DNA of 64,000 nt from Brasilonema sp. CT11 (GCF_017982655.1 NZ_JABXYX010000016.1:43716-107715), one strand, 5' to 3'. Positions 35,976-45,952 are shown, numbered from the stretch's first letter. Numbers and translations: made by a program. The notes: generated by a model not told the origin, from the sequence alone.

Positions 35976-38900
35976 ATGAAATTTGACAATTATTACAAAG
36001 TCGGTGGTAGTTTAAATGCTAATCATCGCACTTATGTATCTCGAAAAGCCGACGCACAAATCTTTCAACTACTGAAGGCTGGGGAGTATTGTTTTGTATT
36101 TAATTCGCGACAGATGGGGAAATCTAGTTTGCGAGTCCAAGCAATCAAAAAACTCAGATCAATAGGAATAAAATGTGCTTCTATTGATTTGACTATCCTT
36201 GGTGGTCATGTTAGTCCAGAAAAATGGTATAAGGGATTTGCCAATCAATTGTTAACTAGTTTTGAGATTGATGATATAGATTTTAATAGTTGGTGGTTAC
36301 AGCATGACTCTTGGACAGATGTGCAGCGATTAAATTTACTCTTTGAGTCCTTGGTGTTAAATAAATTATCAGCCAATATCATCATTTTTATAGATGAAAT
36401 CGATACTTTGCTCAAAACGGAATTTAAAGATGATTTCTTTGCTTTCATTCGTGCTTGTTACAATCAACGTGCTGAATCTCCCAAATATGAACGTCTAACT
36501 TTTTGTTTGCTAGGAGTCGCCACACCGTCTGATTTAATTCAAGAGAGAGAACGTACACCGTTTAATATTGGTAGTTCCATAGAATTAACTGGATTTAGCT
36601 TCGTGGAAGCAAAAGATGCATTAATTCCAGGGTTAGCAGACACAGTAGAACATCCAGAAGCGGTATTACAAGACGTGTTGCACTGGACTGGTGGACAGCC
36701 ATTTCTTACACAAAAGTTGTGCAGTTTAATTGCCCAAGAAAGAACAAATAGCTATCTGAATGTTAATGAATTAGTTGAGAAATATATTATAAATAATTGG
36801 GAAGCTCAAGATGAACCAGAGCATTTAAGAACTATACGCGATCGCCTACTCCGTAATGAACACAAAGCAGGTAGATTATTGGGATTATACCAGCAAGTTT
36901 TGCAACTAGGTGAGAGGGTAGTCGTAGATAGTAGTCAAGAGCAAACAGAATTAAGACTATCAGGCTTGGTCGTCAAAAACAACAATTATTTAAAAGTATA
37001 TAACCCCATATATCAAGTTGTGTTCAACCAGAATTGGATTGAACAAGAATTAAATAGACTTCGCCCCTATAGTGAAGCAATTAATAACTGGTTAAATTTT
37101 CAGCATGACCAATCTTGGCTATTGCAAGGAAAAGCTTTAGATGAGGCTTTAACATGGGCAGTTGGTAAAAATCTCAGTAATACAGATTATGAATTTTTAC
37201 AAGAAAGCCAAAAAATTACTACAGAATTACAAATTGAAGCTAATCAGAAATTGACTGAAATTAATCAGGAATTAGCTGATGCTAATGAAATAGCTAAGCA
37301 AAAACTGACCGAAACCAATAAAAAGGCAAAGCAACAATTAGCTAAAGCTAATAAGAAAGCGAAGTATATCATTTTGAGCGCAGGAATTATTGCAATCATT
37401 ATGGTTTTTTATGGACAAAACCAACTACATAAAGCCAAGGAAGCTACAAGACTTACACAGGTTGGATATAATGTCGAACAAAAATTTCAATCTAAACAAC
37501 TTGAAGCTTTACTTTTAGCTATAAAGGCTGGTCAAGATTTAAAACCCCTTGTGCAAAATCAATCTTCTTTAGGAGAATATGAAACAACTACCCCCTTATC
37601 TGCTTTACTGAATATCCTCGTTAATATTCGTGAATCTAATCAATTTGACATTGGTCAAATAATCAGCGACAAAAATAATAGATATAATACTGTGAGTTTG
37701 AGTCCTAATGGTAAGCTCATAGCTTTTGCTAGTGATGATGGTACTATTAAACTCTGGAACAGAGATGGTACTTCAATTAAAACCCTAGTTGGACATCAAA
37801 ATCGAGTAGCCAGTTTGTCATTTAGTTCTGATAATACTATTGCCTCTGCCAGCAAAGATGGAACTGTAAAACTTTGGCAATTGAATGGTACTCTGATTAC
37901 AACTATACCTATGCAGATGCAGAGTCATTTAATGACAACTGCTGCAATCAGCCCTAATGGCAAAATTATAGCTGTTGGTAATGAAGAGGGAACTGTTGAA
38001 CTGTGGAACAGAGATGGCACTTTGATAAAACCCTTTGTTAATCAGCATAAAGGTTGGGTAACAAGTGTCAGTTTCAGCCCTGATGGAGAAATTATTGCTT
38101 CTGGTGGTGATGACACAACTGTTAAAATTTGGAAACCCAATGGCACCCTGATTAGAACTCTCCAGGGGCATACAGGTAGGATAAATACTGTCAGTTTCAG
38201 CCCTGATAGGAAAAGAAAAATGTTGGCTTCTGGTAGTAACGACCAAACTATCAAAATCTGGCAGTTGGATGGTACTCTAATTAATACCCTTGTTAGACAT
38301 AGCAATTCAGTAGTTAGCGTCAATTTTTACCCTGATGGAAAAGCGATCGCTTCTGTTGACAGAGATGGCAAAATTAAACTTTGGTACCTAGATTTATCTG
38401 TGATAACTAAATTAACCGCACATAAAGGTAGGATAACAGGTATTCGTTTCAGCCCTAATGGCAAGACAATAGCTTCTGCTGGTGAAGATGGTACTGTAAA
38501 ACTTTGGCGGCGGGATGGAACTTTAATTAATACCTTCAAAGGATATAGAACTTTGGGAAATAGTCTCAGTTTCAGTCCAGATAGTGAAACTATTGCTATT
38601 AGTACTGATAAAGGTATTACTAAACTCTGGAAACGGGATGGGAAGCTAATTACATCCCTCCCTGAATATAAAGAGTTGTTAACAAGTATCAGTTTCAGCC
38701 CCGACGGTAAAATCATAGCTTTTGGTACCGACGAAGGAAGTATGAAAATCTGGAAGTTGGATGCTCCTACTCTAATTTCATCCCACCCTAAAGATAGTCA
38801 TAAAGGTTGGGTAAAAAGTGTCAGTGTGAGTCCAACCCCCCTTTTTAAGGGGGGCGAAGGGGGGATCGTTGCTTCTGGCAGTGATGATGATAGAACTATT

Positions 38901-39380
38901 AAACTTTGGCGTCTAGACGGGACTTTAATTACTACCCTCAATGGACATAGAAAAGATATTAATAGTATAAGTTTCAGCCCTGATGGAGAAATTATTGCTT
39001 CAGGGAGTACAGATCAAACTATTAAACTTTGGCAACGAGACGGAAAACTAATCACTACCTTGACTGGGCATAGCGGTTCAGTCACAAGCGTCAGTTTCAG
39101 CCCTGATGGCAAAATCCTTGCTTCTGGTAGTGATGACACAACTATCAAACTTTGGAAACGGGATGGAACTCCCATTACTACCCTCACAGGAAACAGCAAG
39201 CCAGTGACAAACCTTATTTTCAGCCCAGATGGCAAGATTATTGCTTCTGGTAGTGAAGATGGCAAAGTGATTTTGTGGAGTTTGGATTTAGATAATTTGC
39301 TAGCACGGGGATGTCAATGGCTTCAAGATTATTTTGTGACTCATCCAGCAGAGCGTAATAAGCTAAGTTCATGTAAGTAA
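35976..39380 (+). CDS. AAA-like ATPase with membrane helix and WD40 propellers
   Basis: A 1134-residue protein. The N-terminal AAA_35 domain (1-340) has P-loop NSRQMGKSSLRVQ (about 43-55), Walker B IIIFIDEIDTLL (about 130-141) and GGQPFLTQKLC. A coiled coil (about 405-465; KLTEINQELADANEIAKQKL) leads to one transmembrane helix (about 466-484, IILSAGIIAIIMVFYG). Then a helical linker and 13 WD40 repeats (about 565-1105), each about 41 residues with SFSPDGKIIASGSDDxTIKLW, ending LARGCQWLQDYFVTHP as in relatives. This matches cyanobacterial NTPase-WD40 proteins thought to act as signal-integrating switches. A dispersed DNA repeat is inserted in frame in WD repeat 10 (see 38832-38867). Thirteen repeats is one short of two seven-blade propellers. 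Confidence 0.9.
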   Translation: MKFDNYYKVGGSLNANHRTYVSRKADAQIFQLLKAGEYCFVFNSRQMGKSSLRVQAIKKLRSIGIKCASIDLTILGGHVSPEKWYKGFANQLLTSFEIDDIDFNSWWLQHDSWTDVQRLNLLFESLVLNKLSANIIIFIDEIDTLLKTEFKDDFFAFIRACYNQRAESPKYERLTFCLLGVATPSDLIQERERTPFNIGSSIELTGFSFVEAKDALIPGLADTVEHPEAVLQDVLHWTGGQPFLTQKLCSLIAQERTNSYLNVNELVEKYIINNWEAQDEPEHLRTIRDRLLRNEHKAGRLLGLYQQVLQLGERVVVDSSQEQTELRLSGLVVKNNNYLKVYNPIYQVVFNQNWIEQELNRLRPYSEAINNWLNFQHDQSWLLQGKALDEALTWAVGKNLSNTDYEFLQESQKITTELQIEANQKLTEINQELADANEIAKQKLTETNKKAKQQLAKANKKAKYIILSAGIIAIIMVFYGQNQLHKAKEATRLTQVGYNVEQKFQSKQLEALLLAIKAGQDLKPLVQNQSSLGEYETTTPLSALLNILVNIRESNQFDIGQIISDKNNRYNTVSLSPNGKLIAFASDDGTIKLWNRDGTSIKTLVGHQNRVASLSFSSDNTIASASKDGTVKLWQLNGTLITTIPMQMQSHLMTTAAISPNGKIIAVGNEEGTVELWNRDGTLIKPFVNQHKGWVTSVSFSPDGEIIASGGDDTTVKIWKPNGTLIRTLQGHTGRINTVSFSPDRKRKMLASGSNDQTIKIWQLDGTLINTLVRHSNSVVSVNFYPDGKAIASVDRDGKIKLWYLDLSVITKLTAHKGRITGIRFSPNGKTIASAGEDGTVKLWRRDGTLINTFKGYRTLGNSLSFSPDSETIAISTDKGITKLWKRDGKLITSLPEYKELLTSISFSPDGKIIAFGTDEGSMKIWKLDAPTLISSHPKDSHKGWVKSVSVSPTPLFKGGEGGIVASGSDDDRTIKLWRLDGTLITTLNGHRKDINSISFSPDGEIIASGSTDQTIKLWQRDGKLITTLTGHSGSVTSVSFSPDGKILASGSDDTTIKLWKRDGTPITTLTGNSKPVTNLIFSPDGKIIASGSEDGKVILWSLDLDNLLARGCQWLQDYFVTHPAERNKLSSCK
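38832..38867 (+). repeat. Dispersed repeat inserted in frame inside the WD40 gene
   Basis: The DNA CCAACCCCCCTTTTTAAGGG followed by GGGCGAAGGGGGGATCG is a hairpin-forming, dispersed cyanobacterial repeat. Here it encodes TPLFKGGEGG in place of the usual DGK between SP and IxASGS of WD repeat 10, lengthening that blade loop by about seven residues without a frame break. Confidence 0.8.
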
Positions 39381-39396
39381 CGTTTTTTAATATGTC

Positions 39397-40143
39397 TTAT
39401 ATCGTTGACGGCGGTTGCGACAGTGGAGGCGGTGATGGCGGTGGCGGCGGTTGTGATGGTGGCGGCTTTTGAGATGAACCTTTCAAACTCCGAGAACGCA
39501 CACGCACACTTCCCGCTTGACAATCTCGTAACCAAGCAACAACTGCTTGAGCAACGATACCATCACTACTATCTCGTGGCGGTGTCGGTGGCTGATTCTT
39601 GGGAAATGAACCAATTTGAGAAAACATCATCACAAAACGCCAATCACTCTTTGTTTTTGTGAGAAACAGCCAGTGGAATTCCTGTAATTGAACTGGTTTG
39701 CCTGCAGTATATTGTCGCTCTAAAGTCGTAAAAAAAACTTGCTCTACTTTTTCGGAAACAGTTTTTACTGAATCTGCCGTGTATCCACTAGGGTTAAGAG
39801 GTAGCGGTGTAAACTCAGGTCTTCCCGCCACTACCATATAACTATAAACGTCAATTGCCCTGCTTAAGCGACGGGCGCGTTGACTCGCTCTATTAGCATA
39901 ATTTGGTAAATCTTGCAAGAGTTGAGTCGTTAGTGTTTCTAGATTTTGGTTGGAGCAAGAAAACCTATTAGGATCAATCGGTTTCCCCTCCGATTGGGTG
40001 GAGGGGTTTACCCTGAGCGGAGTCGAAGGGTTGGGAGTGTTTTTTTTAGCTTGTACTGGGGTATCTAGAGCATTTGATAATAGCCAGAAGACACAACAAA
40101 GAAGCCACAAGCTTTTATTTTTCTTTTTCACTCCTAAGTTCAT
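39397..40143 (-). CDS. Secreted protein of unknown function, proline-rich tail
   Basis: A 248-residue protein with a signal peptide (about residues 1-32; [15 protein letters not shown]). The conserved-looking core (62-195: [64 protein letters not shown]) is not a family I can name. The C-terminal 25 residues are mostly Pro and Ser. Near residues 37-55 the peptide [17 protein letters not shown] is encoded by a dispersed DNA repeat (39983-40035). The ATG overlaps the pyrF stop (ATGA), so translation is coupled to tyrS-pyrF. Confidence 0.75.
   Translation of the reverse strand: MNLGVKKKNKSLWLLCCVFWLLSNALDTPVQAKKNTPNPSTPLRVNPSTQSEGKPIDPNRFSCSNQNLETLTTQLLQDLPNYANRASQRARRLSRAIDVYSYMVVAGRPEFTPLPLNPSGYTADSVKTVSEKVEQVFFTTLERQYTAGKPVQLQEFHWLFLTKTKSDWRFVMMFSQIGSFPKNQPPTPPRDSSDGIVAQAVVAWLRDCQAGSVRVRSRSLKGSSQKPPPSQPPPPPSPPPLSQPPSTI
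39983..40035 (-). repeat. Dispersed repeat inside the secreted-protein gene
   Basis: CCCCTCCGATTGGGTGGAGGGG is an inverted repeat, followed by TTTACCCTGAGCGGAGTCGAAGGG, a very common cyanobacterial dispersed word. In frame it encodes the [10 protein letters not shown] peptide near the N-terminus, just after the signal sequence, a site that tolerates insertions. Confidence 0.75.
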
Positions 40144-40859
40144 GTCACCGCCACTAATTCCTCACAAATCCTTTTCCAAGCTAACTCTGGATCGGCAGCT
40201 GCGGTGATCGGACGCCCAATCACGAGGTAATTTGCTCCTGCAGCCAAAGCTTGTGCAGGAGTGAGCGATCGCGCCTGATCACCTTTTTGCGCCCAAGTTG
40301 GACGTACCCCCGGACAAACCAGCAAAAAATCATCTCCACAACTTTGTCGCAGTTGGGCTACCTCAACAGGAGAGCAAACAGCCCCATCTAAACCCATCTC
40401 TTGAGCCATCAGAGCCATCTCCAAAGCATATTCTGGTAATTCTAGAGGTATTTTCAACTCAAATGCCAACTGTCTGGAAGAAAGACTCGTCAACAGCGTA
40501 ATCGCAATTAACTTAGGCGGTTTGACACCCGCATCTGCTGCTCCTGCTTGTACCGCTTCAGTTGCTGCCCTCAGTGCTTCCTTACCAGATGTCGCATGAA
40601 TTGTCAATAAATCAACGCCATGACGAGCAGCCGCACGACAAGCGCCAGCAACAGTGTTGGGGATATCGTGAAACTTCAAATCCAAGAAAATACGTTTCTG
40701 CCGAGATTTTAGCACTTCCAGAATTTTTGGTCCTGTGCTTGTAAATACCTCCAAGCCCACCTTGAAGAAAGTGACTGACGTAAGGCGTTCGATAAGGGCG
40801 ATCGCCGCTTGTTCATCCGCTACATCCAGAGGTACGATTATTTGCTCTTGAGCATTCAT
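40140..40859 (-). CDS. pyrF: Orotidine 5'-phosphate decarboxylase
   Basis: A 239-residue PyrF, last step of UMP synthesis (OMP to UMP). The catalytic array lies in [14 protein letters not shown] (about residues 55-68: Asp, Lys, Asp), with [10 protein letters not shown] at the start and [14 protein letters not shown] near the end for phosphate binding. Bacterial type-1 length. It starts 14 bases after tyrS and its stop overlaps the next start, forming a three-gene minus-strand unit tyrS-pyrF-secreted protein. Confidence 0.97.
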   Translation of the reverse strand: MNAQEQIIVPLDVADEQAAIALIERLTSVTFFKVGLEVFTSTGPKILEVLKSRQKRIFLDLKFHDIPNTVAGACRAAARHGVDLLTIHATSGKEALRAATEAVQAGAADAGVKPPKLIAITLLTSLSSRQLAFELKIPLELPEYALEMALMAQEMGLDGAVCSPVEVAQLRQSCGDDFLLVCPGVRPTWAQKGDQARSLTPAQALAAGANYLVIGRPITAAADPELAWKRICEELVAVT

Positions 40860-40873
40860 CAGCTTTTTCTCCT

Positions 40874-42112
40874 CTACGGTATCAGTCGGACAAACTTGTT
40901 TTTTCCCAGCTGCAAAACACGTCCGTGCAATTCACTCTTGTCACTGAAAGTGGTTTCAATATCAGTGATGCGATCGCCATCTAAGCGCACTCCACCTTCT
41001 TGAATTTTCCGCTTACCTTCCCCGCCACTTTTGCACAAGCCACTGACATTCAGGATATACGACAGCTTTGCAGGAAACTGGACCTCAGCTAGGGAAAACT
41101 CTGGTAGATCACCCGCTTCAATATCCTTGATAGCTTGTTCGCCATGATATTGTTTGACGATTTCTTGTGCTAATAGTTTTTGGCGATCGCGTGGATTTTC
41201 CGGTAGCTGATCCAATGACAAATCTGTAAGTAGTGTAAAATAGTCTTTCAGCAGATGGTCTGGAACTTGTTGCAGCTTTTGGTACTTTTGAGTTTGGTGT
41301 TCTAACAAACCCACATAATTACCTAAAGACTTAGACATTTTTTGTACACCATCCAAGCCAATTAAAATTGGCAGCAGTACTCCATACTGTGGTTTTTGCC
41401 CAAAATGGCGTTGTAAATCCCGCCCTACAGCAAGATTAAATTTTTGGTCTGTCCCTCCTAATTCCACATCTGCCTCAATAGCAACAGAATCATAGCCCTG
41501 CATCAGCGGGTACAGGAACTCATGAAGGAAAATAGGATTCTCTTTCTTATAGCGCTCAGCAAAACCCTCCTTAGCGAGCATCTGCCCTACTGTCATTGTC
41601 GAGAGTAACTCCAAAGTTTTGCCCAGGTTCAACTTCGAGAGCCATTCTGAGTTGTAACGTATCTCCAACCTTCCTGGTGTATCAAAGTCTAAAATAGGTC
41701 GCACCTGCTCAAGGTAAGTCTGGGCGTTTCGCGCCACATCTTCTTCCGTAAGTTGGCGACGTACTTCAGATTTTCCTGTTGGATCACCAATGCGAGCAGT
41801 AAAATCGCCAATAATCAGTACTGCGGTATGACCAGCATCTTGAAACGCTCGTAGTTTTCGCACTGGTATACTGTGACCGAGATGAATATCGCTACCCGTT
41901 GGATCAATTCCCAATTTCACCCTTAGAGGTCGCTCAGTTGTTGCTAAACGCTTTTCTAAACTTTCAACGTGAGTATCACAATCAGTCGGTTGTGGGAAAA
42001 TTTCAACAATACCACGACGCAGCCAAGAAAAATCCTGCGTCATACTACTAGGAGATTGACTGTTAACTATGCTTTGCACTATCAAAGTAGGATTGGTTAT
42101 GGTCACTGACAA
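40874..42112 (-). CDS. tyrS: Tyrosyl-tRNA synthetase
   Basis: A 412-residue class I synthetase. Signatures: [16 protein letters not shown] (HIGH region, about residues 68-83), [11 protein letters not shown] (about 258-268) and a C-terminal S4-type RNA-binding domain ([17 protein letters not shown]). The first in-frame ATG is given. An alternative at 42043 ([12 protein letters not shown]) would remove 23 poorly conserved residues and gives the N-terminus usual in relatives. First gene of the tyrS-pyrF unit, divergent from the penicillin-binding protein gene. Confidence 0.96.
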   Translation of the reverse strand: MSVTITNPTLIVQSIVNSQSPSSMTQDFSWLRRGIVEIFPQPTDCDTHVESLEKRLATTERPLRVKLGIDPTGSDIHLGHSIPVRKLRAFQDAGHTAVLIIGDFTARIGDPTGKSEVRRQLTEEDVARNAQTYLEQVRPILDFDTPGRLEIRYNSEWLSKLNLGKTLELLSTMTVGQMLAKEGFAERYKKENPIFLHEFLYPLMQGYDSVAIEADVELGGTDQKFNLAVGRDLQRHFGQKPQYGVLLPILIGLDGVQKMSKSLGNYVGLLEHQTQKYQKLQQVPDHLLKDYFTLLTDLSLDQLPENPRDRQKLLAQEIVKQYHGEQAIKDIEAGDLPEFSLAEVQFPAKLSYILNVSGLCKSGGEGKRKIQEGGVRLDGDRITDIETTFSDKSELHGRVLQLGKNKFVRLIP

Positions 42113-42219
42113 TTTGTATGACTTTCGTTTGCCAAACTAATATCATTGCAAAAAATTAACCGCCTTGCTTGATCCAAGACATTACACTATATATTTACTA
42201 GTGAGGAAGTAAAACCACC

Positions 42220-44145
42220 GTGTCGTCAAGGACTTTTGAAGATAAGCAGCCACAACCTCGAGCGTCTGGCTCAGGTTTTGAGTTTCTTAAAGGAGTCGGC
42301 CAGGTAGCTGGCGGTACTCTACTTTCCGCCACGATGCTGACAAGTTCTATTGTAGCGGGAGGACTCGTTGGCTTAGCGGTGAGTTTCCGCAACTTGCCAG
42401 ATGTGAGACAGTTACGCAGCTTCTTGCCATCAGAAACGACTTATATCTATGACATCAAAGGTAAACTGTTAACGAGTATTCACGGAGAAGCCAACCGTGA
42501 AGTGATGCCATTAGATAAGATTTCTCCAGATCTTAAGCGAGCAGTGTTAGCTAGTGAAGATAGTGACTTCTACTATCACCACGGAATTAATCCCAAAGGC
42601 GTTGGACGTGCAGTAGTCACCAACTGGTCAGCAGGCAACGTGCGAGAGGGTGGTTCAACCATCTCCATGCAGTTGGTGAAAAACTTATTTTTGTCTCACA
42701 AGCGTGCTTTTACCCGTAAAATAGCCGAGGCAGTACTGGCAATTCGCTTGGAGCAAATTCTTACCAAAGACCAAATTTTAGAAATGTACCTCAACCAAGT
42801 TTATTGGGGTCATAACAACTATGGTGTACAAACAGCAGCACGCAGTTACTTTAACAAATCGGCAGAATATTTAAACTTGGCTGAGTCGGCGATGATGGCT
42901 GGTTTAATCCAAGCGCCGGAAGACTATAGCCCCTTCATCCACATGAACAAGGCAAAAGAGCAGCAGAAAATAGTTTTAGGTCGGATGAAGGAATTGGGCT
43001 GGATTACGCAGGAAGAGTACGATAAAGCCCTCAAACAACCAATCAAACTCGGTAAAATTAAATCTTTCCAAGGAAGCGCCTTGCCTTACGTGACAAACGC
43101 TGTAGCGCACGAAATCGCCAAAAAGTTTGGTCGTGAGGCGCTGCTTAAGGGTGGAATGCGAATTCAAACCACAGTTGATACCAACTTCCAAAACATGGCG
43201 GAGGACACTGTCAAAAACTGGCATGATATTTTGAGGGGGCAAGGGTTATCTAGAAACCAAATTGCTCTGGTTGCCATTGATCCCCGTACGCATTTTGTCA
43301 AAGCTCTGGTAGGTGGCGTAGATTCTAAAACCAGTGAGTTTAACCGTGCAACTCAAGCTTTACGGCAACCTGGCTCTGCTTTTAAACCATTTGTTTACTA
43401 TACTGCTTTTGCAACTGGTAGGTACGATCCAGACACAACCGTCTACGATACCCCTGTGGGTTATCGAGATGGTGACAGATGGTACTACCCACGCAACTAT
43501 GACGGTGGCTATGGCGGAGCTATGTCAATCCGCAATGCGTTGATGCAATCTCGTAATGTTCCCGTCATTAAGGTTGGTAAGGCTATAGGAATGAATAAAG
43601 TCGTCGAAACCTGCCGCATCTTAGGTATTATGAGTCCGATGGAACCTGTAACTTCTCTGCCATTGGGTGCTATTGGTGTCACGCCATTAGAAATGGCAGG
43701 TGCTTATGCTACCTTTGCCAACTATGGCTGGCAATCTCCAACGACAATTATTGCCCGTGTGACGGATAGTGGTGGCAACGTCTTACTTGACAACACCCCT
43801 AAACCCGTACAAGTTCTCGATCCGTGGGCATCAGCAGCAATTGTTGATACCATGCGCTCTGTGATTAATGAGGGTACTGGTAAACATGCTGCAATAGATC
43901 GCCCAGCAGCAGGTAAGACAGGAACTACTTCCTCTGAGAAGGATATTTGGTTTGTCGGAACCGTACCTCAATTAACAACTGCTGTTTGGGTTGGTCGAGA
44001 TGATAACAGAAGTTTAGCTAGTGGTGCGACGGGCGGGACTATGGTTGCTCCAATTTGGCGCAATTTTATGATGAAGGCGCTTAAGGATGTACCTGTGGAG
44101 AAATTCAAGTCGCCTTACCAGTTTCCTCGACCTAAATCAAATTAA
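42220..44145 (+). CDS. Class A penicillin-binding protein (transglycosylase/transpeptidase)
   Basis: A 641-residue PBP1A-type enzyme that polymerises and cross-links peptidoglycan. A Gly/Ala-rich membrane helix (about 30-58) is followed by the GT51 domain (about 75-240: AVLASEDSDFYYHHGINPKG with catalytic Glu, then EGGSTISMQLVKNLFL and RKIAEAVLAIRLEQILTKDQILEMYLNQVYWG). The transpeptidase domain has the active Ser386 in GSAFKPFVYY, SRN-like QSRNVPVIK, and KTGTTSSEKDIWFVG. The start is GTG. Cyanobacteria carry several such PBPs; which one this is cannot be told. Divergent from tyrS. Confidence 0.95.
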   Translation: MSSRTFEDKQPQPRASGSGFEFLKGVGQVAGGTLLSATMLTSSIVAGGLVGLAVSFRNLPDVRQLRSFLPSETTYIYDIKGKLLTSIHGEANREVMPLDKISPDLKRAVLASEDSDFYYHHGINPKGVGRAVVTNWSAGNVREGGSTISMQLVKNLFLSHKRAFTRKIAEAVLAIRLEQILTKDQILEMYLNQVYWGHNNYGVQTAARSYFNKSAEYLNLAESAMMAGLIQAPEDYSPFIHMNKAKEQQKIVLGRMKELGWITQEEYDKALKQPIKLGKIKSFQGSALPYVTNAVAHEIAKKFGREALLKGGMRIQTTVDTNFQNMAEDTVKNWHDILRGQGLSRNQIALVAIDPRTHFVKALVGGVDSKTSEFNRATQALRQPGSAFKPFVYYTAFATGRYDPDTTVYDTPVGYRDGDRWYYPRNYDGGYGGAMSIRNALMQSRNVPVIKVGKAIGMNKVVETCRILGIMSPMEPVTSLPLGAIGVTPLEMAGAYATFANYGWQSPTTIIARVTDSGGNVLLDNTPKPVQVLDPWASAAIVDTMRSVINEGTGKHAAIDRPAAGKTGTTSSEKDIWFVGTVPQLTTAVWVGRDDNRSLASGATGGTMVAPIWRNFMMKALKDVPVEKFKSPYQFPRPKSN

Positions 44146-44224
44146 AGTTAAGAAAGTTAACATAGTTAAAGTTGAAGAGTTTGGTGTCAATCCCAAACTC
44201 TTTATTTTTGCTTTCAAAAAAATA

Positions 44225-44580
44225 CGCTTAACAGGTGAGACCAGCCCCCGTCTTGGACGCCACTTGCTTTATGCCGGGATACCCGTCCACCGCAGTGGCT
44301 CCGGTCTCCGTCACGTTAAGCGTTTGCGCAGCGCCCCCTTAGGGGCTAGCGTCTCCGCAGGAGATTGGGGGACTGGCGTATGCGCTTTGCGCACGCCCAG
44401 AGGTCTAAAGCGCAGCGAGACCGGAGGTCTTCCCCGAAGGGGAACAGGGAACAGGGAAGAAAGGGGATTTAGTTTCTTTGATTCGTTGCGGACGTGTAAT
44501 CGCGCCCGTTGGGCACTCTCGTCTGGCTTACTTATTTCGGTGCTTGTACTCCGTGGGCGTTCGCGTAGGCTAGATTAGCG
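44225..44580. repeat. GC-rich dispersed repeat patch
   Basis: Downstream of the PBP gene. Words include AGACCAGCCCCCGTCTTGG, CCGCAGTGGCTCCGGTCTCCG, GCGTTTGCGCAGCGCCCCC, TTAGGGGCTAGCGTCTCCGC, GCGCTTTGCGCACGCCC and GGTCTTCCCCGAAGGGG. Several recur at 22250, 51700 and 63590-63660. A frame running through it is spurious. No gene. Confidence 0.75.
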
Positions 44581-44707
44581 TTTTAGGGATAACCAATTGC
44601 ATCCGGTGCAGGGGGAAGCAGGGCAGAAAAAATGACATCAGTAATATGACACGCAAAAATGACACGCAAAAAGAGGATATTAAGATAAAAATATTACACT
44701 GTTATAA

Positions 44708-44821
44708 CAAAATGGTACTCACTACCAAACTCAACAAAAAGTAGCTCAAAGTGAACGGCAACAGCGTGAACAACTTGCAGCTAAGTTGAGAGAACTGGGA
44801 ATTTATCCTAATGGATATTAA
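44708..44821 (+). pseudogene. Remnant of a Uma2-family (DUF820) gene, 3' end only
   Basis: Frame reads QNGTHYQTQQKVAQSERQQR then EQLAAKLRELGIYPNGY to a TAA at 44819-44821. An ERxQREQLAAKLRELGI tail is characteristic of the coiled C-terminus of Uma2 (PD-(D/E)XK) proteins, common in cyanobacteria. An in-frame stop at 44705 and the lack of the nuclease domain show it is a fragment. Confidence 0.65.
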
Positions 44822-44884
44822 AAAGTTCCGTGACGTGTTTCTCACGGCAATTAGGGCAGGCTTTTCACACGATCGCGCGAAGTT

Positions 44885-45208
44885 TTATGATTGTTGTTCT
44901 AGTTCCTTTTTCATCCGCTGTAGGGTGAGATCCATTTGGTCAAACATTTGTTGCGGAGTTACACCAAACTGACCTAACTGTGTCTTAAGTTGCTCTACAG
45001 TCATTTGTGCCATGAAATCTTCTGATAGCTCAAAACGCTTCATAAAAACCCGATAGCGATCCATCATGGCTTCCATCTGCTCAATAAACAGCTTTTTGCC
45101 ATCGCGGTCAAATTTGCCATAGTTGCCGCCAAGCTTGATAAGTGCTTGATAGTCTTCAAACAGTTGCTTGGCTTCTTGCTGAATTATGTCAGAATCAAAA
45201 AATCCCAT
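44885..45208 (-). CDS. DUF1825 family protein
   Basis: A 107-residue helical, charged protein with the family pattern: MGFFDSDIIQQEAKQLFEDYQAL, KLFIEQMEAMMDRYRVFMKRFELSEDFMAQMT, and QLGQFGVTPQQMF. DUF1825 is restricted mainly to cyanobacteria and has no known function. Soluble. Monocistronic. Confidence 0.92.
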   Translation of the reverse strand: MGFFDSDIIQQEAKQLFEDYQALIKLGGNYGKFDRDGKKLFIEQMEAMMDRYRVFMKRFELSEDFMAQMTVEQLKTQLGQFGVTPQQMFDQMDLTLQRMKKELEQQS

Positions 45209-45564
45209 CTTGATTACACCCCACCGAGTGTTCAGACTCAGTAGCTCTCTTAATTGATGCCTTTTGCTTATTATAGTTTAGGGAGATAATCTAGAAAAGA
45301 AACTTCGGTTTGAGTACGGTTTTTTACAGCAATTTCAACACTTGACTTGCGCAACTTAAAATTGAAAAATCCAAATTCATACAAGATAGTGCGACTTCCT
45401 CGCTACGCTTCTTGTTTCCCCTCAGCTCCGATCCTCCCCATTTGTATTAATCTTAAAATCAAACGGTATTAGGCGTGGGGGAGGCATAGTCTTGTCTACG
45501 TAGTTCATCAGATAGGATTCAGTTACTATAACAGCAATGCTGAGTTTATTATGGTGCTTTAGTT
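45209..45564. other. Intergenic, promoters of two divergent genes
   Basis: About 356 bases. It contains GACTTCCTCGCTACGCTTCTTG-like dispersed words near 45392 but no gene or clear hairpin. Confidence 0.5.
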
Positions 45565-45939
45565 ATGTTTAATCAACGAAAAAGCCGGAGCATTGCCGCT
45601 ATTTTAGCTTTGTCTGGTACAGTGGCAATTTCCGGATTACATAAGTTTTATCTAGGACAGCCACTTTGGGGTGTGCTTTATGTGTTGCTTTCTTGGACAC
45701 CCATTCCCAAGGTAGCGAGTGCTATTGAAGGAGTTTGGTTTTTAGCGCAAGACGAAGAAGCTTTTGATCGTCATTTTAATTTAGGTAAATCAGCCATCAA
45801 AAACTCACAGTTAGCCAGCAATCAAGTCAGTACGGTTGCTCAAGGCTTGCGAGAGTTAGAAAGTTTACGTCAAGATGGATTGATTTCTGAGTATGAATTT
45901 GAGCAAAAGCGCCGCCAGTTGCTAGACCATATTTCCTAA
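45565..45939 (+). CDS. TM2-domain protein with SHOCT-like tail
   Basis: A 124-residue protein. Residues 8-68 form a TM2 module, two short membrane helices with a polar turn (AILALSGTVAISGLHKFYLGQPLWGVLYVLLSW), including the G-x-H-x-FY-G motif. The C-terminus (about 92-124; QGLRELESLRQDGLISEYEFEQKRRQLL) is a SHOCT-type short helical motif. Such proteins sit in the inner membrane; function unknown. Followed 14 bases later by the helix-hairpin-helix gene, probably an operon. Confidence 0.85.
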   Translation: MFNQRKSRSIAAILALSGTVAISGLHKFYLGQPLWGVLYVLLSWTPIPKVASAIEGVWFLAQDEEAFDRHFNLGKSAIKNSQLASNQVSTVAQGLRELESLRQDGLISEYEFEQKRRQLLDHIS

Positions 45940-45952
45940 ACCAAGCAACACT

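Noticed and set aside
34336..39380. Calling the ATPase pair a proven defence system
   Set aside because: The domain architecture is compatible with conflict systems, but no toxin-like effector is attached to either ATPase, and function cannot be read from sequence.
44087..44578. 163-codon ORF overlapping the PBP 3' end
   Set aside because: Starts inside the PBP gene in another frame and continues through GC-rich repeats; a shadow frame.
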